Source: Streptomyces sp. NBC_01335
Lineage (GTDB): Bacteria > Actinomycetota > Actinomycetes > Streptomycetales > Streptomycetaceae
Reading direction: 5' to 3'
Assembly: GCF_035953295.1 (NCBI RefSeq)
Contig: NZ_CP108370.1
Span: 1,240,001-1,304,000, forward strand
Length of the DNA: 64,000 nt
In this document: positions 18,010-25,480 of the stretch, in pieces
How positions within the stretch are numbered: position 1 is the first letter of the stretch
How the letters are laid out: every line of letters starts with the position of its first letter
Position numbers and translations under genes: made by a program
Notes under the pieces: generated by a model
What the model saw: the letters and a program-made list of their open reading frames with translations, nothing else
Database searches by the model: none
Told to the model about the DNA's origin: nothing

Positions 18010-19278
18010 TCAGGAGCCGAGTGCCGTCTTCGCCTCGGAGAAGAACTGCTTCGTGCCGTCGTCCACCGAGGTCTTGCCGAGGAACACGTCGGCGGCGATG
18101 CGCAGGAAGGCGGCTTCGACGATGTCGGCGCCCGCCGGATGCGGGGTGATCGGCTCGACGTTGTCGGCGATCTGCTTCTCGTAGGCGGCGATCTGGGCGG
18201 AGACCCCGGTGGGCTCGTAGGCGTCGAACTGCTCCTCGGTGGCGAGGACGCCCCGGTCGTAGCCCATGATCTTGCCGACCTCGGGGTCGTGGACCATGAA
18301 GTCGATGAAGGTGGCCACCTCCTTCGGATGCTTGGTGCGGGCGGACCCGCTGAGCATCAGTGAGGAGATGTACTGCCCGGTGCGCTTGCCGTCGGTGGTG
18401 GGTACGGGCGCGAGGGCGAGCGGAGCCTTGGTCTCGGAGGTGTAGCGGACCAGGAAGTTGTCCCAGGTGAACTCCCCGGCGGAGAGGTCCTTCGACAGCC
18501 CGGAGGTGGGCTTGGCCTGCTCGATCTTCTTCGGGTCGGTCAGGATGCCCGCCTTCGTGCGGGCGTAGTTCTTGTTCCACCAGTCCTTGAGGTCGGCCTC
18601 GGTGAAGCCGAGTTCCGCGTCGTCGGTGAAGAACGCCTTGCCGTGCTGACGCAGGACCAGGTCGTAGAGGTACATGATCCCGCCGCCACCGCTGTCTCCC
18701 GGCAGCCCGCCCTTGCTGATCTTCTCGGTGGCCGCGTCGTACTCGTCCCAGGTCCAGCCCTCGGTGGGGGTGACGCCGATCTTCTCGTACTCGGCGGGGT
18801 TGTAGATCAGCGCGAAGGTGTTGCCTCCGACCGGGACGCCGACCAGCTTGCCGTCGACCTCGCCGGCCTTGTCGAGGCCCGCCCGGAAGTGCTCCATGCT
18901 GAGGTTCCCGGCCCGCACCTGGGCGTTGAGATCGAGCAGCACCCGCTTGTCGTCGTACTTGCGCAGGAAGGCGACGGAGTTCTGGAAGACGTCGGGGGCG
19001 TTGCCCGCCGAGGCCTGCGTGTTGAACTTCTTCCAGAAGTTCTCGTAGTCCTGGAAGTCGGTCTTCACCTCGATGTCCGGGTACTTCTTCTCGAACAGGG
19101 CGATCGTCTTGTTGATCAGGGTGGCCCGTTCCTGACCGCCCCACCAGGAGTAGCGGATCTCCACCTTGCCGCCGGCTCCCGTTCCCCCGTCGCCCCCGCA
19201 GCCGGTGGCGAGAAGCCCCAGCGCCACCACGGACACGCCTGCCGCACGCAGTCCCCGGGCATTTCGCCAAGACGTCAT
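18010..19278 (-). CDS. Extracellular sugar-binding lipoprotein of ABC importer
   Basis: 422 residues. The signal peptide ends in a lipobox (GLLATGC, Cys 27 from the chosen start), so the protein is tethered to the outer face of the membrane. The body is a family 1 solute-binding protein: VEIRYSWWGGQERATLINKTI, then FEKKYPDIEVKTDF and APDVFQNSVAFLRKYD. First gene of the operon with two permeases, DUF624 protein and rhamnogalacturonan lyase-like enzyme; the substrate is therefore likely a rhamnogalacturonan oligosaccharide. Preceded by a well-formed promoter with LacI-type operators. Confidence 0.9.
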   Translation of the reverse strand: MTSWRNARGLRAAGVSVVALGLLATGCGGDGGTGAGGKVEIRYSWWGGQERATLINKTIALFEKKYPDIEVKTDFQDYENFWKKFNTQASAGNAPDVFQNSVAFLRKYDDKRVLLDLNAQVRAGNLSMEHFRAGLDKAGEVDGKLVGVPVGGNTFALIYNPAEYEKIGVTPTEGWTWDEYDAATEKISKGGLPGDSGGGGIMYLYDLVLRQHGKAFFTDDAELGFTEADLKDWWNKNYARTKAGILTDPKKIEQAKPTSGLSKDLSAGEFTWDNFLVRYTSETKAPLALAPVPTTDGKRTGQYISSLMLSGSARTKHPKEVATFIDFMVHDPEVGKIMGYDRGVLATEEQFDAYEPTGVSAQIAAYEKQIADNVEPITPHPAGADIVEAAFLRIAADVFLGKTSVDDGTKQFFSEAKTALGS

Positions 19279-19321
19279 GACACACCCCATCCCGGGCAGG
19301 TCGCACCCCCGCCTCGGTAGA

Positions 19322-19409
19322 TTGAATCGTTCAAGAAAGCGCTTGCCGACAAATTATGGAGTGGACACGACAACGTCAACGGTTGTGACAGGATCGGTCG
19401 AAGCGCTTC
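19322..19409 (-). promoter_or_regulatory. Promoter and LacI-type operators of the sugar operon
   Basis: On the minus strand TTGACG (19379-19374) and TAATTT (19356-19351) are 17 bases apart, placing the transcription start near 19344. The palindrome AAGCGCTT covers that start (19337-19344) and occurs again within GAAGCGCTTC (19400-19409), centres 64 bp apart. A third palindrome, TTGAA-tcg-TTCAA, lies at 19322-19334. The arrangement suggests repression by a LacI-family protein with looping. Confidence 0.7.
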
Positions 19410-19530
19410 ACCGGGGGCGCCGGAACACCCGGGCGGCCCGGGTTCCGCGCGGAGCCGGCGGGGCGGGCGGCACCGGCCGGAACCCACTCCGCCGCGAAGC
19501 GCCCGGCCTCATGACGCCGACAGGAAACGC

Positions 19531-19568
19531 GGAAGGCCCGAGAAACCTTGCGGTTTCTCGGGCCTTCC
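19531..19568 (-). terminator. Terminator of tRNA-Val
   Basis: A perfect 17-bp inverted repeat (19531-19547 with 19552-19568) with a 4-base loop lies 8 bases downstream of the minus-strand tRNA-Val. Confidence 0.8.
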
Positions 19569-19575
19569 GTCCGGG

Positions 19576-19647
19576 TGGGCGATACTGGGTTCGAACCAGT
19601 GACCTCTTCGGTGTGAACGAAGCGCTCTCCCACTGAGCTAATCGCCC
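19576..19647 (-). tRNA. tRNA-Val (anticodon CAC), second copy
   Basis: 72-base cloverleaf with acceptor GGGCGAT/ATCGCCC, anticodon loop TTCACAC (CAC) and T-loop TTCGAAC. It is 70/72 identical to the copy at 9326 and lies in the same orientation. CCA is not encoded. Confidence 0.95.
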
Positions 19648-19701
19648 GGGCGCACCGCAAACATTACCGCATGTCAGCGGTGCCCCTGGACCACCCCGCG
19701 C

Positions 19702-20157
19702 TCACTCGCTTATGTTCCACGGCAGGCTGAGGCCGAACTTCCAGAGATAGATCCCCACCAGCGCCGCGACGATCACCAGCCCGGCCACGGTGAGAATGAT
19801 GTTGCGACGCCGCACCTTGGGATCGAGCGCCTTCTGCGCCGCCTCGGTGACCTTCCGCCGGGTCCAGCGGAGCACGAGCTGCGCCCAGACGAACTCGGTC
19901 GCCCAGATCGCCATGCCGCCGAATATCACCAGCCACCCCGGTCCGGGCAGCACCAGCATCGCCACGCCCGCCGCCACGACGGCGAGGCCCACGGCGAAGA
20001 CGCCCACCTGCCAGCTCAGGTGGAGGGGCTTCGACGCCTTGATGAACGCCGGCGCCCGGGAGCCCAGCTCACGCTCCGGTTCCGCCACGTCCCCCGCCAC
20101 GGAACCCGGTTCCGCGACCGGCGCGGTTCCGTCCCGTTCGTCACTCTGCGCATTCAT
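19702..20157 (-). CDS. PGPGW-motif membrane protein (TIGR02611 type)
   Basis: 151 residues. A disordered N-terminus of about 45 residues is followed by two closely spaced helices joined by the signature LPGPGWLVIFGGMAIWATEF, a basic amphipathic loop (RWTRRKVTEAAQKALDPKVRRRN) and a last helix. This is the PGPGW family of small actinobacterial membrane proteins, function unknown. Start at 20157 (MNAQSDE) preferred over a frame extension to 20220. Divergent from ssgB. Confidence 0.78.
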   Translation of the reverse strand: MNAQSDERDGTAPVAEPGSVAGDVAEPERELGSRAPAFIKASKPLHLSWQVGVFAVGLAVVAAGVAMLVLPGPGWLVIFGGMAIWATEFVWAQLVLRWTRRKVTEAAQKALDPKVRRRNIILTVAGLVIVAALVGIYLWKFGLSLPWNISE

Positions 20158-20347
20158 GGGACTCAACCTACCCGACCGCTCTCCGTCACTGGAATGGGTG
20201 CATGACGGAAAGTTACACACCGCTGTACGGGGGACTCAAAGAAGCACAAAACGGTCAGAGGGGTTTACAACGCCACCGTCGGTGGCATGTCGATTTCGCC
20301 GACGTGCGAATCCCCGAGCGCACACTGAGCGAAAGGCCCTGGCGCTT

Positions 20348-20761
20348 ATGAACACCACGGTCAGCTGCGAGCTGCACCTGCGCCTCGTTGTGTCGAGCGA
20401 GTCCTCACTGCCTGTACCCGCGGGCCTGCGGTATGACACGGCCGATCCCTATGCCGTGCACGCCACCTTCCACACCGGAGCGGAGGAGACGGTCGAGTGG
20501 GTTTTCGCCCGTGACCTCCTTGCCGAGGGGCTGCACCGGCCCACCGGCACCGGAGACGTCCGCGTCTGGCCATCTCGTAGTCACGGCCAAGGCGTCGTCT
20601 GTATCGCACTGAGCTCTCCGGAGGGAGAGGCCCTGCTCGAAGCCCCGGCGCGGGCCCTGGAGTCGTTCCTGAAGAGGACCGACGCCGCGGTTCCGCCGGG
20701 CACCGAGCATCGTCACTTCGACCTCGACACCGAGCTCTCACACATCCTGGCCGAAAGCTGA
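20348..20761 (+). CDS. ssgB: Sporulation septation protein SsgB
   Basis: 137 residues, the known length of SsgB. The sequence MNTTVSCELHLRLVVSSESS and the C-terminal FDLDTELSHILAES are characteristic of this SALP-family protein, which marks future sporulation septum sites in aerial hyphae and recruits FtsZ. It is present in morphologically complex actinomycetes, so it dates the host as a sporulating streptomycete. A GAAAGG element precedes the ATG. The upstream region contains GGGGTTTAC near 20258, which could be the -35 of a stress-type (sigma H) promoter as known for ssgB, but I cannot place the -10. Confidence 0.95.
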   Translation: MNTTVSCELHLRLVVSSESSLPVPAGLRYDTADPYAVHATFHTGAEETVEWVFARDLLAEGLHRPTGTGDVRVWPSRSHGQGVVCIALSSPEGEALLEAPARALESFLKRTDAAVPPGTEHRHFDLDTELSHILAES

Positions 20762-21001
20762 GCCAGGCGACGAACTGCGGGACGCCGTCCGACTCGGGGA
20801 GACGGCGTCGCGCGGACAACCTCATAGGGCAGGAACCGGCGCCGTCACCGCGGAACCCACCGCGGTGGCGGCGTCGGCGCGTGTACGCGGACATGGACGG
20901 CGGCCCGCCCGCCGGTCCCGGCCCCCGCGCGGGCGGAACGAGCCAGTAGAGTCTGCCCGCATCTGCGGGCACGGCGCCCGCCGGAGGCCAGGGAGCAAAG
21001 C

Positions 21002-21574
21002 GTGCTGATCCCACACGACACCCGCATCGCACTCGACACGGTGGTCGATCTGGTGAACACCGCCCCGGAGAGCGGATCGCCCGTCGGCGGGCCCACGGAC
21101 AGGATCGCGGGCACCACGGAGCTGTACGCCTTCGCGGCGCACCACCGCGTCAGCGACGTCGGCCGGCTCGGCGAGAAGGACCTGCGGGCGCTGTGGGAGG
21201 TACGCGCGAAGTTCGCGGCGGTCTTCGCCGCCACGGACGCCCGGGTCGCGGCCGATCTCGTCAACCAGCTGGTGGCCGCGGCGGGCACCACTCCGCAGCT
21301 GACCGATCACGACGGGTACGACTGGCACATCCACTACTTCGCGCCGGGCGCCTCGATCGCCGACCATCTCGCGGCCGACTGCGGCATGGCCCTGGCGTTC
21401 ATCGTGGTCATGGGCGAGCAGGAGCGGCTGCGGCGCTGCGAGGCCCCGGACTGCGGCCGGGCGTTCGTCGACCTCTCGCGCAACCGCTCCCGCCGCTACT
21501 GCTCCAGCCGCACCTGCGGCAACCGCCTCCATGTCGCGGCGTACCGGGCCCGGCGCAAGGAAGCGACGGGCTGA
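21002..21574 (+). CDS. CGNR zinc-finger regulatory protein
   Basis: 190 residues from a GTG with AGGGAG seven bases upstream. The N-terminal 130 residues are the ABATE-type ligand-sensing domain (TRIALDTVVDLVNT at the start). The C-terminus has the treble-clef zinc finger with C-x4-C (CEAPDC) and C-x4-CGNR (CSSRTCGNR) followed by a basic tail, typical of a DNA-binding stress or ligand regulator. Target genes unknown. A 7-bp hairpin at 20954-20971 lies downstream of a TAGAGT -10 candidate at 20947. Confidence 0.87.
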   Translation: MLIPHDTRIALDTVVDLVNTAPESGSPVGGPTDRIAGTTELYAFAAHHRVSDVGRLGEKDLRALWEVRAKFAAVFAATDARVAADLVNQLVAAAGTTPQLTDHDGYDWHIHYFAPGASIADHLAADCGMALAFIVVMGEQERLRRCEAPDCGRAFVDLSRNRSRRYCSSRTCGNRLHVAAYRARRKEATG

Positions 21575-21575
21575 G

Positions 21576-21599
21576 CGGGGGCCCGGGGACGGGCCCCCG
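21576..21599 (+). terminator. Hairpin terminator after CGNR gene
   Basis: A 10-bp GC-only inverted repeat (21576-21585 with 21590-21599) begins two bases after the stop codon. Confidence 0.6.
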
Positions 21600-21746
21600 G
21601 GGCTCCTGCGCGCCAGAGGGCGGGCGGGTGGGTGTGCGTGTGGGCCGGGCGTCCACGCGTTCGTCCTCGTCCGCTCGCGGATCGTCTCCGGCCGGCGGGG
21701 CGTTCCCGGTTCACGGGTCGTCCCCGGCTCACGGGTCGCCCCCGGT

Positions 21747-21902
21747 TCACAGCAGGAAGAGATCATGCAGCGCCGCCATGAGCAGCAGGGTGCCGACCAC
21801 GGTGAGGAAGATCATCAGCGGGGGCTGGGAGAGAGCGAAGAGGCAGCCACGGGGCTCTTCGGCGGTCTGTGCGGGGGCTTCGCCCCGGGATGTGTCCAAC
21901 AT
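21747..21902 (-). CDS. Small single-helix membrane protein (51 residues)
   Basis: A short frame translating as a polar N-terminus (MLDTSRGEAPAQTAEEPRGC), then a hydrophobic helix (PPLMIFLTVVGTLLLMAALH) and the end DLFLL. Length, codon bias and hydrophobic profile look genuine, and I have the impression of conserved homologues in other Streptomyces. There is no clear Shine-Dalgarno before the ATG at 21902, so a leaderless message is possible. It lies between the CGNR and LacI genes. Function unknown. Confidence 0.6.
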   Translation of the reverse strand: MLDTSRGEAPAQTAEEPRGCLFALSQPPLMIFLTVVGTLLLMAALHDLFLL

Positions 21903-22060
21903 TTCGTAGCGATCATGACCCAGGCGGGGCCGCCCCGGAGATCAACCCCGTTTTTGGGTCCGGCAGTTCACCTCGAAGGAGTGTGAAAATCGCTTGGACG
22001 TGCGAGCCTCACCCGGGCGTCCGAAGGGCGGGGTCCGGCCCCGTCCTTCGCTGCCCGCCG

Positions 22061-23080
22061 TCAGCGGGCGGAGGCGCTGGACGCGCGGACGACGAGTTCG
22101 GGCTGGAGCAGCACGCCCCGGTGCTCGTGGGTGCCGGAGTCGTCGTCCGCCTCCTCCAGCAGCAACTCCGCCGCGAGCTGACCCATCCGGACGGCGGGCT
22201 GCCGGACGGAGGTGAGCGGTACGGCAGCGGCGGCGGCGAACTCGATGTCGTCGTAGCCGACGATGGCGACATCCTGCGGCACCCGCACCCCGGCCGCGTA
22301 GAGCGCCTGCAGGACGCCGAGGGCGAGCAGGTCGTTGGCGCAGAAGACGGCGGTGGGACGGGGGACGAGACCGAGCAGCCTGGCCCCGGCGTCGCGGCCG
22401 GCGGCGACGTCGAGCCGGTCGGAGGAGATTTCGACGAGCGCCTCGGGGGGCAGGCCCGCCTCGGCGAGGGCCGCGAGGGCGCCGACTCTGCGGTCCCTGA
22501 TCTGGTGGAGGTCGCCGAGGCCGCTGACGTAGGCGACGCTCCGGTGGCCGGCCTGGACGAGGTGGCCCACCGCCAGCGCGCCGCCGCGCACGTCGTCCAC
22601 GGAGACGGAGCAGGAGTCCGGGCCGGACGCGACCCTGTCGACCAGGACGAACGGAATCCGGTGGCGGCCGAACGACTCGAGGTTCTGTCCGCTCGCGTCC
22701 GCCGGGGTGACCAGCACCCCGCAGACCCGCTGCTCGGCGAAGAGACCGAGATATTCGGCCTCCTCGGCCGGATTCTGGTCGCTGTTGCAGACCATGACCC
22801 CCAGGCCGGCCTTCCGCGCGGCACGCTCGGCGCCCCGGGCCACGTCCACGAAGAACGGGTTGCCCATGTCGAGGACGAGCAGCGCCATGATGCGACTGCG
22901 GCCGGCCCTGAGCTGGCGTGCGGACTCGCTCCGTACGTAGCCCAGCTCTTCGATGGCCGCGAGCACGCGGGCGCGCGTCTCCGGCAGCACCGCATCGGGC
23001 CGGTTGATGACGTTGGAGACCGTGCCCACCGAGACGCCGGCCCGCCGGGCCACATCCTTGATCCCTGCCACACGCGCCAC
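22061..23080 (-). CDS. LacI-family transcriptional repressor
   Basis: 339 residues from GTG at 23080 with AGGA upstream. N-terminal helix-turn-helix is clear (IKDVARRAGVSVGTVSNVINRP, hinge helix PETRARVLAAIEELGYVRSESARQLRAG), followed by a periplasmic-binding-protein-like sugar domain (VCGVLVTPADASGQN, FVLVDR, TAVFCANDLLALGVLQALYAAG, DVAIVGYDDIEFAAAAAVPLTSVRQP). Two identical 12-bp palindromes 110-165 bases upstream suggest autoregulation. It may also control the sugar operon at 12.7-19.3 kb, whose operator shares the TGAA/TTCA half-sites, but that is inference. Confidence 0.93.
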   Translation of the reverse strand: MARVAGIKDVARRAGVSVGTVSNVINRPDAVLPETRARVLAAIEELGYVRSESARQLRAGRSRIMALLVLDMGNPFFVDVARGAERAARKAGLGVMVCNSDQNPAEEAEYLGLFAEQRVCGVLVTPADASGQNLESFGRHRIPFVLVDRVASGPDSCSVSVDDVRGGALAVGHLVQAGHRSVAYVSGLGDLHQIRDRRVGALAALAEAGLPPEALVEISSDRLDVAAGRDAGARLLGLVPRPTAVFCANDLLALGVLQALYAAGVRVPQDVAIVGYDDIEFAAAAAVPLTSVRQPAVRMGQLAAELLLEEADDDSGTHEHRGVLLQPELVVRASSASAR

Positions 23081-23187
23081 TTGTCCTGCCCCACTGATGC
23101 CGACTGCTGCCCTCGGCCGCCGTGCCGGTCGACGGATCCGCCCATGGTACGGAGGACGCCGGCCGGTCCGGGACCCGGCCGGGCGCA

Positions 23188-23244
23188 TGAATTGATTCAA
23201 TCCGCGACGGGTCGATGCCCCCGAGTCCCCTCTGAATCAATTCA
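23188..23244. promoter_or_regulatory. Twin operators upstream of the LacI gene
   Basis: TGAATTGATTCA (23188-23199) and its exact reverse complement TGAATCAATTCA (23233-23244) lie 45 bp apart, centre to centre, upstream of the LacI start. Each is a TGAAT-N2-ATTCA palindrome in otherwise GC-rich DNA. Likely autoregulatory sites. Confidence 0.7.
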
Positions 23245-23307
23245 GGGGCGGCCGGGCTCGCGCGGCCGGGTCCCGGTGCCCCGACCGGCACCGGGAGGGG
23301 CGCCGGC

Positions 23308-23772
23308 TCAGAGGCCGTGCTTCTTCAGGATGGCCTCGATGTCGCTGAAGTCGTCCCCCGGCTCCGCCTTGCCCGTGCCGCCCGGCTTCGCGCCGGGGCG
23401 GGCGGCGGGGCGCTGTCCGGTGGCTGCCTGCCGGAGGGAGGGCGCGGAGGCCGCCGGTGCGATCCGTTCGTCGTCCGCGCCCCGGCGCGCGGCCTTGCGC
23501 TCCTCGCGGGTCAGCCCTCGGCGGCGCTCCACCGCTCGCGTGGTGACGAAGAGCAGCCAGGCGACGCCGAGCAGCAGGAAGCCGATCCACACGCTCGGAT
23601 CGAACGCGATGCCGGCCAGCCATTCCACGACCCCCGTCAGTACGAGGCCGATCGGGACGAGCGCGTACGCGGCGATCCGGGCCGCGGTGAGGAACCTCTT
23701 GCGGTACGCCGTCACCGCGGCGATCCCCAGGCCCGCCGCCGAAGCCGCGGAACAAATGGTCTCGGCAATCAT
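23308..23772 (-). CDS. Small membrane protein with charged C-terminal tail
   Basis: 154 residues. Three hydrophobic segments (about residues 2-22, 32-55, 62-82) are followed by a 70-residue basic, Ala-rich cytoplasmic tail (RRRGLTREERKAARRG) ending in a short acidic helix (DDFSDIEAILKKHGL) that looks like a binding motif. GGAGG lies six bases before the ATG at 23772. No known family recognised. Confidence 0.7.
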   Translation of the reverse strand: MIAETICSAASAAGLGIAAVTAYRKRFLTAARIAAYALVPIGLVLTGVVEWLAGIAFDPSVWIGFLLLGVAWLLFVTTRAVERRRGLTREERKAARRGADDERIAPAASAPSLRQAATGQRPAARPGAKPGGTGKAEPGDDFSDIEAILKKHGL

Positions 23773-23992
23773 CGGAGCCTCCAGCGGCAGGAACGGGCGT
23801 CTCTTCCATCGTGCACCGCCCGGGGCGACCGGGGCCATGCCGTCGGCCGTGCGTCAGGGTCTTTTCGGGGTCCGGCTCCTCCCCGGTGGGGACCGGACGC
23901 CGGTCGGAGCCGGTCGGAGCCGGTCGGGCGCGGGCCGGGCGGCGGGGCGTCGCCGATTGGGTGGTCGCCGTGCCTGCTGAAAGACTGGCCGC

Positions 23993-24505
23993 ATGAGCGA
24001 TTCCACCCCCGCAAGCCCCGTCGTCGATCTCTGGTGCGAGCTCGAATGCCCCGACTGCCACCGCGCCCTCACCGATGTGCACGCCCTGCGCGCCCGGTAC
24101 GGCGACCGCATCGAGATCCGGCTGCGGCACTTCCCGCTGGAGAAGCACAAGCACGCGTACGCGGCGGCCCAGGCCGCCGAAGAGGCCGCGGTCCAGGGCA
24201 AGGACTGGGCGTACATCGAGGCGGTCCTCGGGCGCACCGCCGAGCTGTCCCGCGCGGGCGAGCCGCTGCTCCTGGAGGTCGCGGGCGAACTGGGCCTGGA
24301 CGTCGAGGAGTTCGACACGGCCCTGATCGACGGCCGGCACATGCTGATCGTCGACGCCGACCAGGCCGAGGGGAAGGCGATCGGGGTGACCGGTACCCCG
24401 ACCTATGTCGTCGGCGGCGAGCGTCTGGACGGCGGGAAGAGCCAGGACGGGCTGCGCGAGCGGATCGAGTCCCTGATCGACGGGCTGCTCGCGCCCCAGG
24501 GCTGA
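23993..24505 (+). CDS. DsbA-family thiol oxidoreductase
   Basis: 170 residues, no signal peptide, so cytoplasmic. Thioredoxin-fold active site CPDC at residues 19-22 and the cis-proline loop GVTGTPTYVVGG near the C-terminus are both visible, with the helical DsbA insertion between (EKHKHAYAAAQAAEEAAVQG). The arrangement is that of DSBA-like proteins including FrnE. Substrate unknown. A 20-bp tandem duplication (ctgaccgaccggccccggg twice) follows the stop codon. Confidence 0.85.
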   Translation: MSDSTPASPVVDLWCELECPDCHRALTDVHALRARYGDRIEIRLRHFPLEKHKHAYAAAQAAEEAAVQGKDWAYIEAVLGRTAELSRAGEPLLLEVAGELGLDVEEFDTALIDGRHMLIVDADQAEGKAIGVTGTPTYVVGGERLDGGKSQDGLRERIESLIDGLLAPQG

Positions 24506-24561
24506 CCGACCGGCCCCGGGCTGACCGACCGGCCCCGGGGCCTTCGCCGGGCCCGGGGCCG

Positions 24562-25404
24562 CTACAGGGCCTTGACGAGGTTGTGCGCGGTGGGCTCGTA
24601 TCCCAGCGACTCGTACAGCCGCCGGGCCGGTGTGTTCGAGGTGAAGACGTGCAGTCCGATCCGGTCGTACCCCGCGCTCCGCGCCATGCCGGCGGCGAGC
24701 CCCATGAGGGCACGGCCGTACCCCCGCCCCCGGAACTCCGGGTCGACCTCGACGTAGAAGACGTACCCGATCGTCGCGCCGGTCTCCGTGGGGCTTCCGG
24801 AGAGCCAGACGTGGCCCACGGCCCGGCCGTCCTCCTCGCGCTCCAGGACGTGGATGTACACGCCCGGGGTGGCCAGGCCCTGCGGGAGGAGCCGGGCGTG
24901 GTCGGACTCGGACTTGCGGCGGGCCTGCTCCTCGGGGACACCGCGCTCGGCCCACTGCCGGGCGTACCCCTCGTGGAGGCCCGCCAGCCACGGCGCGAAC
25001 TCCTCCGGTGCCATCGGCCGCCCCACGAGGCCGGGCGGCAGCGCGGGGGCGTGCGCGGGCGTCGGCCGCTCCATGTTCCGGCTGCGTTCGGCGTAGCCGA
25101 GCACGGCGGCGAGCCGCAGCGCCGGTTCGTTCCCCGCCGGGATCCGGGCACGCACCTCCATGCACCCCCAGTCCCGCAGCACCTCTTCGGCGGCGAGCGA
25201 GGCGATGATCGCCCGCCCCCGCCGGCGGCGGTGCTCCTCGATGCGGAGACCGTCGAGCACCCCGGCGGACGGACCGAAGGACGGGTCGGTGGAGAGGGTG
25301 ACGGTACCGACGGGGCGCCCGTTGTCGCACACGTCGTACCTACGGGTCCGCGCGCCGTCGGCGCTCTGCTGGGTCGGCCCGGTCGGCCGCAGGGTCGTGG
25401 TCAC
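24562..25404 (-). CDS. Double-domain GNAT N-acetyltransferase
   Basis: 280 residues in two GNAT folds. The first (about 20-105) keeps the outline (LDGLRIEEHRRRRGRAIIASLAAEEVL). The second (about 120-280) has the acetyl-CoA P-loop-like motif EFRGRGYGRALMGLAAGMARSAG and the closing TSNTPARRLYESLGYEPTA. Only the C-terminal copy has a fully standard motif A (RGRGYG), so the N-terminal copy may be degenerate. GTG at 25404 chosen; no strong ribosome binding site. Acceptor substrate unknown. Confidence 0.82.
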   Translation of the reverse strand: MTTTLRPTGPTQQSADGARTRRYDVCDNGRPVGTVTLSTDPSFGPSAGVLDGLRIEEHRRRRGRAIIASLAAEEVLRDWGCMEVRARIPAGNEPALRLAAVLGYAERSRNMERPTPAHAPALPPGLVGRPMAPEEFAPWLAGLHEGYARQWAERGVPEEQARRKSESDHARLLPQGLATPGVYIHVLEREEDGRAVGHVWLSGSPTETGATIGYVFYVEVDPEFRGRGYGRALMGLAAGMARSAGYDRIGLHVFTSNTPARRLYESLGYEPTAHNLVKAL

Positions 25405-25480
25405 CGCACTTGTTCTACCGGCCCGGGGCCTCCGGGTCACCCCCGTACACGGAAGCGGTAGCGCCCTGTGGCGGCGGGCC

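Noticed and set aside
9326..19647. Integrated plasmid or prophage between the tRNA-Val genes
   Set aside because: No integrase, excisionase, replication or phage genes are present in the interval, and no extra attachment-site copy extends beyond the tRNA sequences.
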